Assembly: GCA_905221605.1 (NCBI GenBank)
Contig: CAJNDS010002262.1
Location: forward strand, 124,001-188,000
Direction: 5' to 3'
From: Symbiodinium natans
Lineage: Eukaryota > Sar > Dinophyceae > Suessiales > Symbiodiniaceae
DNA: 64,000 nucleotides
Shown here: positions 14,152 to 25,964 of the stretch, piece by piece
How positions within the stretch are numbered: position 1 is the stretch's first letter
How the letters are laid out: every line of letters begins with the position of its first letter
Program-made: the position numbers and the translations under genes
The notes under the pieces: generated by a model
What the model was told of the DNA's origin: nothing
What the model saw: the letters and a program-made list of their open reading frames with translations, nothing else
Databases searched by the model: none

Positions 14152-17100
14152 ATGTACAAATATGCTGCACTGTAGCCCTACAAACCCTAAACCCTTTAGC
14201 GCCCCCCCCCCCCCCCCCCAGCAAAAAAAAACTAACTGTCAACCCCTTATAAAAGCCCCTTCAAAACCCTAACAACCGCCAAGCAAAAAACTGTTGGGAA
14301 CCTCCCCAAATGGCCTGCTCCGTGGCGGAGCTCGGCCGAAGCAGTGCCGAGGCTGCTAGGCCGCTAAGCCCGAGGTTCCTGGTAGGCCCCCTTTTTCTTT
14401 TTTGGTGGGGGGGGGGGTTTACAGGGTTCAGGGCAGGGTTTCGGGCTTAGGGTTTTAGGTTTTTTGTCTTCTTTGAAATAGGACGAAGTGGAGACAGGAG
14501 AGGGCTGGGGCGGCTGCACGGCCCATCGATGCAAAACCCAAACTCTCCAAAAACATACGCCGAACAGCAAGCTTGTTCCACTTGCCTCGCACAGCAACCC
14601 CACAACCCCCCCCCCCCTGCCTGACCAGCCCTTCTCCCTCTCACGCCCCAAGGTTTTTTGGCGCGTCACCCACAGCCTCCCCCGGCTCCTCAACCAACCC
14701 AAAACTCCGGAGGATGTGGCAGGCCACGAATCGACAACAGCTAGAGCGTCTCACGCCCCTAAACGCTGGGGCCTGGGATTGTGAGGGATAATTGACCATC
14801 CAGAACTCTTCAAGCAGCGCGTGATAATCAGCAAGTCAGAAGCCAGGTCTCTGGTGTGTATCCCACCAATTACGGAATTCCAGATCCGGTGCGACAGGGG
14901 CCGAATGAAGCCATATCCTACAGGCCCAAGGTGGGCCCTAGGCCTGCCACTGTAGTGAGTTGCACGGCCCTAAACCCCTAAAACTTTCCGAAACCCCGTA
15001 TACCCCAAACCCTAATGCCGCTATACCCCGAACCCTAAAATCCGGCCTAAACCCTGCAAGCCTTATGATGCCTACTTGGAGGTTCATGGGTAGATATCTT
15101 GGGGTACCCTACTACCCAGAACTACCCATGAACCTTGAAGCAATCATGGGTTTCTATACTTACCCCCCCCCCCCCCCAACAGGTTCCCCCGAATTATCCC
15201 TAAATAGCCTTAATTATGGGGGGAACCTTTAGGGGGGGGGTGGGGTAGTAGCCCTAAACCCTAAACCCTAAACCCCAAACCCTAAACCCTAAGTAGGGGA
15301 ACCCATGAAGTAAGCCCTGGGCTTCAGCCGCCCGCCGCAGCAGCGCACCGTGCGGGAGAGGCCGGCGCAGCTCTCGGCGCTCAGGCCTTGTGTGCGAGTT
15401 GATTGAAGCCAGGAGTTTAGGGTTTAGGGTTTAGGGTTTGGGGTTTGGGGTTTGGGGTTTGGGGTTTGGGGTTTGGGGTTTGGGGTTAGGGTCGGGCTGT
15501 GAGTTATATAACATAGGGGAATAATATAATTTAGGGGAATTTGTGCGATAGTAACCGGTTGATTGAAACAGGGGTCGGGCTGTAAGTTATAGAATATAGG
15601 GGTCGGAATCATTTGAAATAGGTATTCGCTTATGGTTCTATAGAATTATACTATAGTACCTATCGAATTCGTCAAGGGCCCTATAGTGGAGGTTGGTATT
15701 TAAGCTTGTTCAGGGTTTAGGGTGAAGGATTTCGGGAGTTCGGGGTCAGGCGGCCGAGTGTGATGATGGAGCCTTCTAGGAAGCGGTAAGCACTAAGCAG
15801 CTGAAGCCCAAACCCTGCAATCCCAAACCCTGCTATCTCCTGGAATCTCAACACTGTTGGCCAAGCGCCCTAAACCCTAAGTATCCCCAAGCCGTACAAC
15901 CCTAAAACCGGACCCCTCAGCCTATTCCCACCGTAAGACGGCCCAGGCCACAGAGCCCGCCCAGGCGGAGGACCTCGAGGTTCGAAGCCTGGCGTTTGGG
16001 TCTGAGAGGGCTTCGGGTTTGGGGATGAGCTCCATCCCTGATCCCTCTTCTAAGGAAATCAGGGTCCACAGAGTTTAGGGTTTAGGGTTTAGGCTTATTT
16101 CTATGCCATCCATGGCTGGTAAAGGCCTTGGAGAGGGCGTCCCAGAGCTCAGAATCTTCGAGCGCGGCCTTTGGGCGTTCGGACGCAGGAGGATTCAGGA
16201 AAGCTGCGGGCGAAAGCCGAATGCCCCTCTCCCTGCTGCTTGCCACGCAGTCTTTACCATTTGCAATCACGGATGTTGTGAGCGAAGTTTCGCGCGCAAC
16301 TTCTGGCCCTTAGTCCAAAACCGCGTTCTCCAAATCCTTTTGACTTCAAGCATGTTGGGGCCACTTGTTCCCCCCCTTTTTGTTGACCGTTCATTCAGGT
16401 GGCTTGCTAGAAGTCACACAGTGTTTCGATGGTTTCTTTGGGGCTAAACCCTAAAACCCTAAAACCCTAAAACCCTAAAACCCTAAACCCTAAACCCTAA
16501 ACCAGGAACTGCAACTAAGGCAGCTCAGCGGCGCTGGCGCTGTCCTCCGGTGCATCAGCAAAGTCGGCCACGAACTCGCGCAATGTCCTCGGGGACGACA
16601 AGCTTGGGAGGTGAGGGGGCTTAGGGTTTAGGGTTTAGGGTTTAAGGTTTAAGGTTTAATGTGAGCCCGCAGCTGACATGGTTGGAAGGCCCAACCTCAA
16701 TGAAACCAGGGGTGTACACTTTGAGATACCTTGAGGACTAAAAGTAACACACAGCAAGGTCCTGGATGAAAGGGCCAAAACATGCAACCTTGAAGTACAA
16801 GCATGTACATATGTATGTATGTATATATATATATATGTATATATATATATGTATATATAGATATGTATATGTATATACACATTAAGCTACAAACTCGCTG
16901 CTCCAAAAAAACACAGCAACGAGGAGGGCCTGCACCCTATAGCAACCAAAAACCCCAAACTCAAGGCTCGATCCAGCCGCCCACTTGCTGTAAGCCCGTA
17001 TCCCTCAGCAACAGCCCTGAACTCTGAAAACCCTAAGCCCGCCTGGCCCCCCCCAAAACCCCTAAACTCCCTAAGCCCCAAAACTCCTTAAACCCTTAAG

Positions 17101-17350
17101 CAAAACTCCTTAAACCCTTAAACCCCCTAAGCCCCAAAACCCCTTAAGCCCTTAAGCCCTTAAACCCCCGAAGCCCCAAAACCCCTGAAGCCCTTTAAAC
17201 CCTAAACCCTTAAACCCCAAAACCCCTTAAGCACTTCAACCCTTAAACCCCCTAAGCCCCAAAACCCTGAAGCCCTTAAGCCCTTAAACCCCAAGACGCA
17301 CGGGCCTTGCGGAGCTGCGCGCCACCCGAGCTAAGGCAGGCGAGGCGGCG
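10099..17350 (-). CDS. Leucine-rich-repeat protein exons, middle group
   Basis: Minus-strand exons, one repeat or less each: 17350-17306 (LACLSSGGAQLRK), about 16590-16526 (LREFVADFADAPEDSASAAE), 15988-15932 (NLEVLRLGGLCGLGRL), 15386-15323 (LSAESCAGLSRTVRCCGGRL), 13256-13202 (GVSLRSELSPEMATLVAE), 12181-12118 (SLKLLDY), about 11969-11899 (LAAAPGLAQLRGNGKQ), about 11423-11355 (NLRALLGAIEDVLL), 10617-10558 (CLTELDLSNNAAVTQE) and 10191-10099 (LLAILDNCGPLKKLDLSG). The last two are textbook LRR segments. Borders fit AG acceptors and GT/GC/GA donors, but phases do not chain throughout, so the set is incomplete and may come from more than one gene. Introns of 0.3-2 kb are dominated by TTTAGGG-like repeats. 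Confidence 0.55.
10910..11040. mobile_element. MITE-like element, family A (diverged)
   Basis: ATTTGGAGGCTCATGGGTAG at the left, CTACCCAAATCAACCTCCA at the right, with GGGTTATAAG and CTTATAGCCC inside. Confidence 0.6.
13025..13172 (-). repeat. Telomere-variant array (CCCTAAG)n, followed by a G tract
   Basis: On the + strand CCCTAAG and CCCTGAG units replace CCCTAAA. A G-rich tract to 13200 leads straight into the 13256-13202 LRR exon. Confidence 0.85.
13690..14152. repeat. (CT)n and (AT)n microsatellites
   Basis: CT at about 13700-13733 and 14043-14096, AT at 14101-14152. Similar AT/GTAT runs occur at 7210-7303, 16805-16880 and 37387-37445. Confidence 0.9.
15070..15138. mobile_element. MITE-like element, family A (short)
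   Basis: CTACTTGGAGGTTCATGGGT and AACTACCCATGAACCTTGAA form inverted ends around a short core. Confidence 0.6.
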
Positions 17351-19470
<2,120 letters not shown>

Positions 19471-21843
19471 TCACCCAGCAAAGCTTTCTACACCAATCTC
19501 AGAAGTTGAACTTGGCCAAAGGGGGGCGCATATGCTCAACCGAAAAAAACGTGTTACGCGCTTCGACCCAGCTTTTTTTGCCATGTGTCTGATGTCTGCG
19601 CCTTTTGCAGTAGAGCAAGGCTCCCATCTTTCTTGACCGAAGCCGTGAAGGTGCAGCTTCTTTGACGGACGGCGTGAAACAGTGAGGCAGACGAGCGGCA
19701 TTGGCGACAGCTGACGGTACCCTCTCTGGGTGTCTGGGCCCCTACTAAGTAATTCTTTGGGGGGGGGGGGGGGGGGGGGGGGCGTGTGTGTGAAGGGGAC
19801 CCCTATTTTGGAAATGCCCATTACAGGCCTTACAGTGGCCAACACTAACAAGTCAGCCACCACCGCAGCCGGCCGCATAAGTTGCGAGTTTTCGAGCTGC
19901 CTGTTGCAGCCTGGCGCAGCGCTCTGCCGCCGCGTCGTCAACATCTTCGATTTCAGACACGAGCTCAGGCCAATGTTTGTTCAGGTGGAGTTCGTCGTCC
20001 AGACATGCATCGGGAACGTCCTCAATGCTGGCACATATGCCTTAATTAAGACCATGATAGACTCGCCGTCACACCCTGGCCCAGCTGCCGTGGCTGGACG
20101 AAGGGGAGCTGCCGCAGTTGCTCCAGGCCTCCATCCGATTACCACACAGGTCATTAAATGTCTCTTGCGATCTCTAAATCTGCCTCCTGCAGACGGCAAA
20201 GGTCGCGAGTCGCTGCGAGTCGTTGCTAGCATTCGGGCCATATCTTTGATTGACAAGTTGCTCACCTCCGCGGCTAAGTCGACTTGTGGTAAAAGCGGGA
20301 TCTTCGTATCCATAATCAACTCGTCACATGGTGCAACAGCCTGTGGCACAGCCTGTGGCGTGTCACCTGGTTCACAGAAATGGGCTGGCTGATCGCGCAG
20401 CGGGTGGCGCAGAGCCGTTCGTGCCTGCGCAAGGACAGGCCAAGGCCTGTCAACCCCAGAAGGCCAACATTTTGGCCACAGCGGCGGCAGACCGCTCGGG
20501 CAACCGGCCTCATTTAACGCTTCTGATGCTACCAGATGCCTCTCTAAATGCTTCTTCAAACAAGCCAGTTCGGGCCAAGACACCTCCCTCTCGATCTAGC
20601 GCAACAGCGAACGAGTCTAAAGGGCCTAAACACTGAAAACTCACCCGCCCTAGCCCTTAACACAAACCTACAAAGCCCTCAAGCCAAGAATCCTAAGATG
20701 CGCATGCCCCTAAGCCCTTATAAGTTGGGGGGCATATGCTCAACCGAAAAAAGCGTGTTACGCGCTTCGACCCAGCTTTTGCCATGTGTCTGACGTCTGC
20801 GCCTTTTGCAGTAGAGCAAGGCTCCCATCTTTTTTGAGGCGCAGCTTCTGTGACGGATGGCGTGAAACAGTGAGGCGCTGTCTAAGACAGACGAGCGGCG
20901 TTGGCGACAGACATAAACTTTCCTGAAAGCTTGCAGCTGATGGTACCCTTTCTGGGTGTCTGGGCCCCTACTAAGTAATTCTTTGGGGGGGGGGGGGGGG
21001 GGGGGGGGGGGGTGGGGGGGGGGGGGGGCGGGGCGGGGGCGGGGGAGTGGGGGGGGGGGGGGGGGCGGGGGGGGGGGGGCGGGGAGGTGGGGGGGGGGGG
21101 GGGGGGGGGGGTGATAAGTTGCGAGTTTTCGAGCTGCCTGTTGCAGCCTGGTGCAGCGCTCTGCCGCCGTGTCGTCAAAATCTTCGATTTCAGACACTAG
21201 CTCAGGCCAATGTTTGTTCAGGTGGAGTTCGACGTCCAGACATTCAACGGGAACGCGTTGCTCTGTGAACGTCCTCAATGCTGGCACATATGCCTTAAGA
21301 CCATGATAGACTCGCCGTCACACCCTGGCCCAGCTGCCGTGGCTGGACGAAGGGGAGCTGCCGCAGTTGCTCCAGGCCTCCATCCGATTACCACACAGGT
21401 CATTAAATGTCTCTTGCGATCTCTAAATCTGCCTCCTGCAGACGGCAAAGGTCGCTGCGAGTCGTTGCTAGCATTCGGGCCATATCTTTGATTGACAAGT
21501 TGCTCACCTCCGCGGCTAAGTCGACTTGTGGTAAAAGCGGGATCTTTGTATCCATAATCAACTCGTCACATGGTGCAACAGCCTGTGGCACAGCCTGTGG
21601 CGTGTCACCTGGTTCACAGAAATGGGCTGGCTGATCGCGCAGCGGGTGGCGCAGAGCCGTTCGTGCCTGCGCAAGGACAGGCCAAGGCCTGTCAACCCCA
21701 GAAGGCCAACATTTTGGCCGCAGCGGCGGCAGACCGCTCGGGCAACCGGCCTCATTTAACGCTTCTGATGCTACCAGATGCCTCTCTAAATGCTTCTTCA
21801 AACAAGCCATTCAGGCCAAGATGCCTCCCTCTCGATCTAGCGC
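19471..21843 (-). CDS. Unrecognised helical protein exons, present twice in tandem
   Basis: Each copy of a 1.2 kb duplication encodes, on the minus strand, three protein-like stretches. In the right copy these are about 21843-21780 (CLKKHLERHLVASEALNEAG), 21540-21405 (VSNLSIKDMARMLATTRSDL, then QEADLEIARD) and 21290-21120 (VELHLNKHWPELVSEIEDF, then CTRLQQAARKLAT). The left copy (20583-19890) carries the same blocks, with a 16-bp deletion in the third block that shifts its frame. The composition suggests alpha-helical or coiled-coil protein; no family was recognised. A long C/G tract follows in each copy. Confidence 0.33.
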
Positions 21844-21980
21844 AACAGCGAACGAGTCTAAACGGCCTAAACACTGAAACTCTGAACTCACCCGCCCTAA
21901 CCCCTAACACAAACCTACAAAACTAAGCCCTCAAGCCAAAAATCCTAAAATGTACGTGCCCCTAAGCACTTATAAGTTCG
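19521..21980. repeat. Tandem duplication, two copies of about 1.2 kb
   Basis: Copy A spans about 19521-20726 and copy B about 20727-21980. Both begin with GGGGGGC(G)CATATGCTCAACC and end with a CCCCTAAGC..TTATAAGTT motif. They agree at nearly every base over most of their length. Differences are: a 16-bp deletion in A between GAAC repeats near 20016, a 4-bp insertion near 20045, a 7-bp duplication near 20210, and replacement of A's 19794-19878 segment by an expanded G tract in B (20983-21110). Confidence 0.85.
20983..21110. repeat. Poly-G tract, about 130 bp, in duplication copy B
   Basis: Almost pure G with scattered C, T and A. Copy A has only about 26 G at the same point (19756-19781). 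Other G/C runs: 24061-24092, 48168-48231, 53041-53055, 56967-56981, 30578-30600. Confidence 0.92.
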
Positions 21981-22308
21981 CCCACGACCCCCAAAATCAA
22001 CACGATTACCCCTACATCAAGAATGAAACCTCGCAGACCCCATAGAACGAAACCACCTAAACACCTCGACGCTAGCAACTAAACATGACACTTTCCTAAC
22101 ATCAAGCTTTCATTCCGAGCCGCAAGCCCCAACCCACAAACACATCTTTCAACATCTTCCATAGCACTTGAAGTCCTTAAATGCCCTGACCCTACAAACC
22201 ATGAAGCCCAAAAAACACCCTCAAGCCTAAAAACAAACTAAGTGCCCTCACACATCCTTAAACGCTAGAAGACCTCAAGCCCAAACGGCCCGAGGGCCTC
22301 TCTGACGC

Positions 22309-24563
22309 CTTGGCTTCCAGCGCATCGGCCACCGCCGTCAGGATGTCAGGCCACCGCGCCTGGCAAGCTTGGGGTGGAGAGTGCACGGGGTTTTGGGTTT
22401 TGGGTTTTTGGGGTTCGGAGTTCTCACTTTTGAGGTCGTTCGGCATCGGGTTCTCCAAGCCCCGAGACTAAACCCTCAACATGAACAATCCTAAACCCTA
22501 AACCCTAAACCCTAAACCCTAAACCCTAAACCCTAAACCCTAAACCCTAAACCCTAAACCCTAAACCCTAAACCCTAAACCCTAAACAACCAACCCTCAA
22601 GTTTTAACCTCAAGGGCTTTCAACCCGGACCTGGACATCCGCGCGGAGAAGAACGATGGACAGCTGCTCCAGAGTCGGCGCTGCCGGGCACAGCAGAGGC
22701 AGCCATGCGCTGCCTCGTGTCAAACCCCTAGGGATCTCTAGGGAACCCTAAACCCTGAACCCGAAGCCCTAATGGGGGTTTTCGGAAAAAGGGGGGGTAC
22801 CCTTTTTGGTGGCCCCTTTTAAGGGGATTCTCTTAAATTTGGGGTATACAAGGGGGGGACCCCTATTTTGGGAAATACCCATACATCCCTAACCCATAGA
22901 CCACCCTAAACCACAGACCACCCTAAACCCAAAGATCCCAAGCCCTCCCCAAAGACTGCGGAAATCTAGAGCCTAAGCTCTCAACTCTCTCCAAAAGTAA
23001 AGACAGAACTCTTTCCAAAACCTTAATGGAGTTTGGGCCCCTGATATTTAGGGCTGAAGATTCGGGGTTTAGGGATTCAAGGGGACAGGGGCTCGTGCCA
23101 CCATGGCGTGCTGGAGCTTAGTCTTAGCTGCTTCAACCCTAAGCCATTGAAGCAAGGTTGCAGGGGCATCACATCGAGGGGTTTAGGGTTTAAGGGTTTT
23201 AGGGTTTTAGGGTTTAGGGCCAGGAAGTCAGAACCGAACAACAGTGACAGCTGTAACGGCGGCAATAATCATCGCAAGGAAAGCGTAGTACTTACAAAAC
23301 TAGGGATAGGATTAGGGGCACCCTTGAGGATATAGACCCTCTTATTCAGAGAGGGTTAAGAAGGGGTTCCCTTTTAAGGGTCCCCCTTATCCTGCCCCAC
23401 AGTGGCAAAGCCTGCAACGCTTTTAGCCAATGGTGTAACACTAGCTGTCAGCATTCTCATGCGGCAGCAGCGACAACAACAGCCACATGACCATCATTGA
23501 AGGAACCAGACTTTAGCCTCCCCCGATACCCTGAGACGAACAGGCCCCCCCCCCCCTTTCTTGATGGGGCTTAGACAGGAACCCAGGGTTTAGGGTTTAG
23601 GGTTTGGGGTTTCGGGTGACTGCGAAGGGGGAAAGCTTAGCAGAAGTGCCAGGCAACCCGAAAGGAAGGCCGCGGGAGCATCCACGACCCTAAGGCGCCG
23701 CAGGGAGGCCGGGCCTACACGCACGAAAGGGAGGCGGGCGGGGAAGAGGGTGCTGAAAACTCAACCCTAGACCCTAAAATCCTCAACCCGAAAACCCGAA
23801 AACCCTAAACCCTAAACCCAAAACCCTAAACCCTAAACCCTAAACCCAATTCAGAATGAAGACCCTTGAATCGCACCAACTATACTTGACCTCCTGAACA
23901 CCAACCCAACCTAGGTCAGGGCTTCGGGCCTTCGAGTTGGGGATTTGGATTTGAGGTTTAGGGCTTATAGGGTTTAGGATTTAGGGTTAGTCTTAGCATG
24001 ACTGAACCACCCAACGCGGGCTCCACCACCATTGATACTATTGGCAGGGGTAGCACACCGGGAGGGGGGGGGGGGAGGGGGGGGGGGGGGGCGAAAAGCT
24101 GAGACCTCCTAACGCCATCCTAGGCTCCTCCCAAACTCAACAAACAGATATGAACACAACCCAAGGGCCTTACCTTTGAAAGGTTCATGGGCAGTCGGTT
24201 ATAAGTGCTCTGTAGTCTACAGAGGGTCCTAAGTTACCTGCCCCTGCTGATATAACTACCCATGGAACCTCCAAGTAGCTTGTGTCTGTCACTAGACTAA
24301 ATGAGCGTGACAACTCACAGAAACTCCTTGAAGCACTCCCAGGCCAGAGCCTGAGCCATCCGCCTCAACCTAAGACCCAAGCCCCCCAAAGCCAAACCCT
24401 AAACCCTAAACCCTGAACCCAGCCTGAACCCTAGACCCTAAACCCCCAAAAAACTCTATAGGGACCCAAAAGATACTTCACAACCCACATAGCCGAGGCG
24501 CTGAACCGCTGGAGACACGCCGGGGAGGTCTTCGGCCCCAGGCGGAGGCTAGGGGCGAGGAGC
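22309..24563 (-). CDS. Leucine-rich-repeat protein exons, 5' group
   Basis: Four minus-strand exons, each bounded by AG acceptors and GC/GT donors: 24563-24494 (LLAPSLRLGPKTSPACLQRF), 23714-23671 (PASLRRLRVVDAP), 22713-22631 (APTLEQLSIVLLRADVQ) and 22359-22309 (PDILTAVADALEAK). They show the LxxLxL pattern of ribonuclease-inhibitor-like LRR proteins. Only the last pair chain in phase, so intermediate exons are missing. Introns hold CCCTAAA arrays (22490-22586) and a MITE-like element (24179-24277). The start exon was not found. The role is unknown; LRR domains usually bind proteins. Confidence 0.5.
22490..22586 (-). repeat. Interstitial telomere-like array (TTTAGGG)n, about 13 units
   Basis: Nearly perfect CCCTAAA units on the + strand. 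It lies between two LRR exons, so it is intronic and not a chromosome end. Confidence 0.9.
22773..22893. mobile_element. Short inverted-repeat element, family B
   Basis: Left TTTTCGGAAAAAGGGGGGGT and right GGGACCCCTATTTTGGGAAA match the ends of the 40823-40920 copy. Confidence 0.6.
24179..24277. mobile_element. MITE-like element, family A
   Basis: Left end AAAGGTTCATGGGCAG, right end AACTACCCATGGAACCTCC, TTATAAG motif inside. It lies in the LRR region between the 24563 and 23714 exons. Confidence 0.6.
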
Positions 24564-25134
24564 CTTTGGCTGGTGGTGGATTGGAGGATGTGTAGGGGGT
24601 TGTAGGGTTTAGGATCAGGGTAAGGGTTTAGGGTTTAGGGCTAGGGCGAGGGTTTTCAGGTTGAGGGCGTGCGGCTGTTAGGCTTTAGGTCGTTTCTTTT
24701 TTGGGTGGCGGAAAGTGCAGGGAGCTGGAGCTTTTAACTTTTAGGAGTCTGCAGGTTTGGGTTTGGACCCTGGATTGTAGCAGACACCTCCCAAGGTAAA
24801 ACCTGCCAGGGCCCTCACAGCTTCTTGGCGGGCGCCTGGCAAAGGGAGCAATCTAGCATGCGGGATGTATCTGAGTCTATATCTATATCCGTATCTCTAT
24901 GTCTGCCTGGGGCTCGAGACTCTGAAGACGACGAGCTCTGATCTTATTCTTACTGGGTGGAGTGCATCATGGGGCTCCCTACACGCCTAAACCCCCTAAG
25001 GACCCCAAAGCCCTAAAGCCCCTAGCACACTCACGGGGACTTGGCTCAGTGCTTGGGGCACCGGGAGCAGCGAGATCCTCTGAAGCCCATTTTTTTCAAC
25101 GTTGAGACTCCGGGCGTGCCGGCCAACGGGGATT

Positions 25135-25806
25135 TCAGGTTTGTGGTTCGAAGCTTCTTAGGGCCCTTTGTGTTGCTCCCAAATCCCGAAGCTCACCCTC
25201 AGTCCCCAGGGACCGCACGCGAACGAGGCGCAGGAGATCGTGGGCCTCCCAACGCCCGCCGACCTCAGATGCCAGCACCACGAGCCTTTGCTGTCCGGGC
25301 CGAGCAAGCTCAGGGCACCGTGCGCGCCGCGCGACTTCGATGGCCGCGCCGTCACGATCGCGACTTCCCGGCTGCGGCAACAACGCCTCGCCGCGCATGC
25401 AGCACGGTCGTCGACGCGGGCGCCAGAACCGGGTTCGCCACCGCCACCACACCGAACTGCTGCATGCTGCTGCCAAGGGGAGGGGGAGGCGCAAGCGTCG
25501 GCGCAGAACTGGCGCAGAGCGATGAGCATTTCGGGGGTGCTGGGATGGCGCGGAGCCATTCGCCAGCGTGGGCACCTCACTGAGGAGGAGGCGCTCGCGG
25601 TAGGACGTGTTGAGTGCGCGAGCTGCCGGTCTCTGCCAGCCACGAATCCAATCCCCGGTCTCTGCCGGCTCGTCGGGCGCGGGCGCTGGGAGCGCCACGC
25701 CTTCCAGGAGGGTGGGCCAGTCCGGTCGCTGGCCTTCTTTGCTGCGCGCCGCGTGCCACACAACCAGGCAACCGCCGCACACCTCCACCGCGCAGCCCGA
25801 GCGCAC
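25135..25806 (-). pseudogene. Decayed LINE-type retroelement, C-terminal fragment
   Basis: The minus frame contains GWQRPAARALNTSYRERLLL, LRRRLRLPLPLA and, further on, DGAAIEVARRA..PELA..RLVVLASEVGGRW. This order matches the region after the reverse transcriptase in dinoflagellate LINE-like elements as I remember it, including the LEVGGRW hallmark. The zinc-knuckle-like and middle parts are missing or scrambled, and no reverse transcriptase core (YxDD) is visible, so this is an internally deleted relic. The 0.9 kb GC-rich block is open in several frames, and the other long frames here are shadows. Confidence 0.45.
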
Positions 25807-25964
25807 CCGTGAGCGAGCTTGCGCCCAGGTGCGTCGTGGTCAGTTGTCGCGGGCCAGACAAACCCTGACGAGCGCTCCCCTCGCGCCGGGCAACGCGGCC
25901 CCGTCCCAACACCCGAACCACCCCAAAAGACCCCAACAAGTGCCCATATCCTAAAAGCCTCCAT

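Noticed and set aside
20718-21287. Pro-rich 189-codon frame
   Set aside because: The Pro run is the poly-G/C tract; only the short flanking helical block looks like coding sequence.
25041-25964. Six-frame long open frames in the GC-rich block
   Set aside because: Only the one minus frame with the LINE-like motif order has protein character; the others are shadows of high GC content.
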